A stretch of 17,676 bases of DNA from Cyanobacteria bacterium UBA11153 (GTDB lineage: Bacteria > Cyanobacteriota > Cyanobacteriia > Cyanobacteriales > Coleofasciculaceae), in the NCBI GenBank assembly GCA_003511885.1, contig DOIX01000133.1, forward strand, positions 3,642-21,317. The letters run 5' to 3'. Positions within the stretch are counted from its first letter, which is position 1; every line of letters starts with the position of its first letter. A model generated the notes under the pieces. It did not search any database. It was given only the letters and a program-made list of their open reading frames with translations, and was not told the DNA's origin. A program made the position numbers and the translations under genes. Below, piece after piece: positions 15,162-17,676 of the stretch.

Positions 15162-15275
15162 GGCAGTGGTTCAAACCACTGCCTCATAGCTCAAGTCAGT
15201 TAAAACTGACTGGTATAATAATTTCAGTCCATTTTAATGGACTTGAGCTATGAGCCGGAGAATTAATTCTCCGGC
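15162..15275. repeat. Cluster of five perfect nested hairpins, cloverleaf-like
   Basis: Hairpin 1 is GGCAGTGGTT/AACCACTGCC (15162-15183). A 15-bp perfect outer stem pairs CTCATAGCTCAAGTC (15183-15197) with GACTTGAGCTATGAG (15240-15254). Overlapping its inner ends are hairpins AGTCAGTT/AACTGACT (15194-15211) and AGTCCATT/AATGGACT (15226-15243). The last is a 22-bp perfect palindrome (15254-15275), GCCGGAGAATT and its complement. The parts abut with no spare bases, suggesting one mobile or structural unit. Confidence 0.8.
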
Positions 15276-15320
15276 GGGTTTTCTGGACAAGGCGTGCAAG
15301 TTATGAGTTTAGCTCTTTTC

Positions 15321-15396
15321 GATCCCCCTAAATCCCCCTTAAAAAGGGGTACTTTCAATCTAGTTCCCCCCTTATTAAGGGGGGCTAGGGGGGATC
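15321..15396. repeat. 76-bp inverted repeat with GATCCCCC termini
   Basis: The left arm GATCCCCCTAAATCCCCCTT and the reverse complement of the right arm, GATCCCCCCTAGCCCCCCTT, match closely over about 22 bases. A small internal CCCCCTT-AAAAAGGGG hairpin lies in the left arm. This is a G/C-run palindrome of the kind scattered in cyanobacterial spacers. It begins 149 bp before the TPR-CHAT start codon. Confidence 0.75.
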
Positions 15397-15469
15397 TAAC
15401 CGTCAATATTTGTAACTAGCAACTTACGTTATTATGATGTTAATCCCCATCGGGATAAGGAGTCAAAAA

Positions 15470-17676
15470 ATGAAACCAAAAACAAATCACCACAAACTAA
15501 TTTTCACTTTCCTCAAAAGCGTTTCACTATCAGGAATTATCAGTGTGGCATGGCTATCGGAATCCGTAATCGCCACCCCCAAACCCTTAGCAACCCGGTT
15601 TCTTTTCACCATATCTCATCCCCAACCCATTGAACTCAACAAATCCAGTTTCTTACCCCATCAAAACACCATCATCGTCCAAAATAGCAGCAACTCAGAA
15701 GCAGATAGACTGTTACAAGAAGGCTTCCAACTATTTCAGCAAGGAACAGTAGAATCATTACGGGCTGCATTAGCAAAATCTCAACTGCCACTCATTTCAC
15801 TGTCAGGAATAACTTCCCTACTTCTTTCTATCCCATCTTTTGCTACTATTCCTCAGCAGATAGATGTCAGGATAGCCCAACAGTCAACTAATACTGATGC
15901 GGCTGAACAAGTTTTGCAGGAAGGATTTCAACTAGTGCAACAAGCCACAGCAGAATCTCTGCGACAGGCAATTTCTAAATTTGAACAAGCCGTCATACTC
16001 TATCGTCAAGCGGGTGATAAAGGATCGGAAGCATTATCTCTCCTTCTCCTTGGTCGCGTCCACGAAGATTTGGGAGAAAAGCAGAAAGCCTTGGAATACT
16101 ACAACCAAGCCTTGCCACTAATACGAGCAGTGGGGGATAGAGAGAGAGAAGCCACAACTCTCAACAATATTGGTAGTGTCTACGACTCATTGGGAGAAAA
16201 GCAGAAAGCCTTGGAATACTACAATCAAGCTTTACCCCTATCACGGGCGCTGGGAGATAGATATGGGGAAGCCGCTACCCTAAATAATATTGGCGTTGTG
16301 TACGACTCCTTGGGAGAAAAACAGAAGGCATTAGATTACTACAACCAAACTTTACCCCTAATACGGGCTGTGGGGGATAGAAGGGGGGAAGCCTCAACTC
16401 TCACTGGTATTGGCCTTGTATATGACTCACTGGGAGAAAAGCAGCAAGCATTAGACTACTACAATCAAGCTTTACCCCTAATAAGGGCTGTGGGGGATAA
16501 AGGGGTGGAAGCCAGAATTCTCAACAATATTGCCCTTGTATATGGCTCTATGGGGGAAAAGCAGCAAGCCCTAGACTATTTGAAACAAGCCTTACCCTTA
16601 TCACGGGCTGTGGGGGATAGAGAGATGGAAGCGAAAATTCTCACTGGTATTGGCGTTGTGTACTACTTACTGGGAGAAAAGCAGCAAGCCTTAGACAACT
16701 ATAACCAAGCTTTACCCCTTATACGGGCGGTGGGGGATAGAGGGTCGGAAGCCAGCACTCTTAACAATATTGGCGGTGTGTACGAATCACTGGGAGAAAA
16801 GCAGCAAGCCTTAAACTATTTAAACCAAGCTTTACCCCTATCACAGGCTGTGGGGGAGAGAGATGTGGAAGCTAGAATTCTCTCTAATTTTGCCCACGTT
16901 AAACGCAGTCAAGGCAATCTCACCGCAGCCCTGACTGACATTGAATCTGCTATTAAAGTTATCGAAGACCTCCGCACCAAAATTGGTTCTCAAGAATTGC
17001 GGCAATCTTACTTTGCCCAAAACCAAGATTACTATCAATTTTACATAGATCTTCTGATGGAACTCCATCAACAAAATCCTACTCAAGGATACAATGCTCA
17101 AGCACTCCATATTAGCGAACGTGCCCGCGCCAGAAGTCTCCTCGAACTCCTCACCGAAGCTAACGCTAACCTTCGTCAAGGAGTTGACCCCCAACTATTA
17201 GCAAAAGAACGGAATTTACAACAAAAACTCAATGACTTAGAGCATAGTCGATACGAACTCACCAGCGGTCAATATTCGGAAACAGAACTAACTCAAATTA
17301 AACAAAAAATAGATAATACTCTCAGTCAACTCGACCAACTCAAAGCCCAAATTCGCATCACCAGTCCCCGCTACGCTAACCTGAAATATCCCCAACCCCT
17401 AAACCTGGAACAAATTCAACAACAGGTACTTGATGACGATACCATTCTCCTAGAATATTCCCTAGGTAAAGACCGGAGTTATCTCTGGGCTGTGACTAAA
17501 AATAGTATTGATAGCTATGAATTACCCAAACAAAGTGACATTGAAACTGCTGCTCAAACTTTCCGAGAATCTCTCACTTCTAGTGGAGCTAAACTAGAAA
17601 CAGGCATTCCTTTAAGTCAAATTTTACTCGCCCCTGTTGCTAATCAAATCGGTAATAAACGTTTACTAATTGTGGG
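15470..17676 (+). CDS. Secreted TPR-CHAT protein, 3' end beyond window
   Basis: The frame opens at ATG 15470 after AAGGAG with 7-base spacing and runs unbroken for 735 codons to the window edge. Residues 1-36 look like a Sec signal (LIFTFLKSVSLSGIISVAWL ... VIA). Residues 78-103 (EADRLLQEGFQLFQQGTVES) are echoed at 145-170 (AEQVLQEGFQLVQQATAES), and between them residues 106-127 form a second signal-like hydrophobic segment (LPLISLSGITSLLLSIPSFA). Seven 40-residue TPR units follow at 205-484, of the type ALxYYNQALPLIRAVGD ... LNNIGxVYDSLGEK, after a weaker unit at 165-204. A helical linker leads to the start of the CHAT domain near residue 655 (ILLEYSLGKDRSYLWAV). The catalytic His and Cys of CHAT lie beyond the edge, so activity cannot be judged. 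Confidence 0.9.
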   Translation, partial: MKPKTNHHKLIFTFLKSVSLSGIISVAWLSESVIATPKPLATRFLFTISHPQPIELNKSSFLPHQNTIIVQNSSNSEADRLLQEGFQLFQQGTVESLRAALAKSQLPLISLSGITSLLLSIPSFATIPQQIDVRIAQQSTNTDAAEQVLQEGFQLVQQATAESLRQAISKFEQAVILYRQAGDKGSEALSLLLLGRVHEDLGEKQKALEYYNQALPLIRAVGDREREATTLNNIGSVYDSLGEKQKALEYYNQALPLSRALGDRYGEAATLNNIGVVYDSLGEKQKALDYYNQTLPLIRAVGDRRGEASTLTGIGLVYDSLGEKQQALDYYNQALPLIRAVGDKGVEARILNNIALVYGSMGEKQQALDYLKQALPLSRAVGDREMEAKILTGIGVVYYLLGEKQQALDNYNQALPLIRAVGDRGSEASTLNNIGGVYESLGEKQQALNYLNQALPLSQAVGERDVEARILSNFAHVKRSQGNLTAALTDIESAIKVIEDLRTKIGSQELRQSYFAQNQDYYQFYIDLLMELHQQNPTQGYNAQALHISERARARSLLELLTEANANLRQGVDPQLLAKERNLQQKLNDLEHSRYELTSGQYSETELTQIKQKIDNTLSQLDQLKAQIRITSPRYANLKYPQPLNLEQIQQQVLDDDTILLEYSLGKDRSYLWAVTKNSIDSYELPKQSDIETAAQTFRESLTSSGAKLETGIPLSQILLAPVANQIGNKRLLIV

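Larger units (their letters stand above)
14890..15469. other. 580-bp gene-free region rich in hairpins
   Basis: I find no gene. Contents in order: two HIP1 octamers near 14957 and 14986; a bulged hairpin at 15018-15062 (ACCTTGGT/ACCAAGGT outer stem, ACAGC/GCTGT inner stem); the hairpin cluster at 15162-15275; the GATCCCCC inverted repeat at 15321-15396; and the leader of the TPR-CHAT gene with a good AAGGAG Shine-Dalgarno at 15457-15462. Confidence 0.7.

Noticed and set aside
16841..17194. 117-codon minus-strand open frame
   Set aside because: It is antisense to the TPR-CHAT coding sequence.

Overview
The window looks like the chromosome of a phycoerythrin-containing, probably filamentous cyanobacterium. 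The evidence is a nearly complete set of phycoerythrin (PE) biogenesis genes, many HIP1 octamers (GCGATCGC), abundant 7-bp short tandem repeats (STRRs) and MITE-like palindromes. No genus can be fixed from this sequence alone.

Positions 1-10164 form a PE island. gcvH (glycine cleavage H protein) lies at its left edge. Next come the lyase and chaperone genes cpeY (-), a small unknown gene (+), cpeF-like (+), cpeT and cpeS (-, a tight pair) and cpeZ (-). The PE subunit genes cpeB and cpeA follow (-, transcribed B then A). Divergent from cpeB are pebA and pebB (+), which make phycoerythrobilin (PEB). After these comes a divergent phycobiliprotein-superfamily gene (+) that resembles the AplA class of non-phycobilisome phycobiliproteins. 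The logic is: PebA and PebB reduce biliverdin to PEB; CpeS, CpeT, CpeY (with CpeZ) and a CpeF-type lyase attach PEB to individual cysteines of CpeA and CpeB. Missing from the window are the linker genes cpeC/D/E and the activator cpeR.

Positions 10277-14889 are more mixed: riboflavin synthase (ribE), a Tat-exported caspase-like peptidase (orthocaspase), a small secreted cysteine-rich protein, a DUF2281-like/Doc toxin-antitoxin pair, a Uma2-family nuclease-fold protein and an orphan XRE antitoxin-like regulator. Two MITE-like elements sit between these genes.

Positions 14890-15469 carry no recognisable gene but are dense in perfect hairpins and inverted repeats. From 15470 to the right edge runs a large secreted TPR-CHAT protein, open at the window end, with at least seven 40-residue TPR units and an unusual doubled N-terminal region.

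The most striking non-coding signals are: (i) a dispersed ~100-bp repeat present in four long copies within the PE island, which supplies the C-terminus and stop codon of pebB; (ii) TGACAGT-type heptamer arrays that supply the stop codons of cpeF, ribE and the AplA-like gene and form the leader of ribE; and (iii) a cloverleaf-like cluster of perfect hairpins at 15162-15275.
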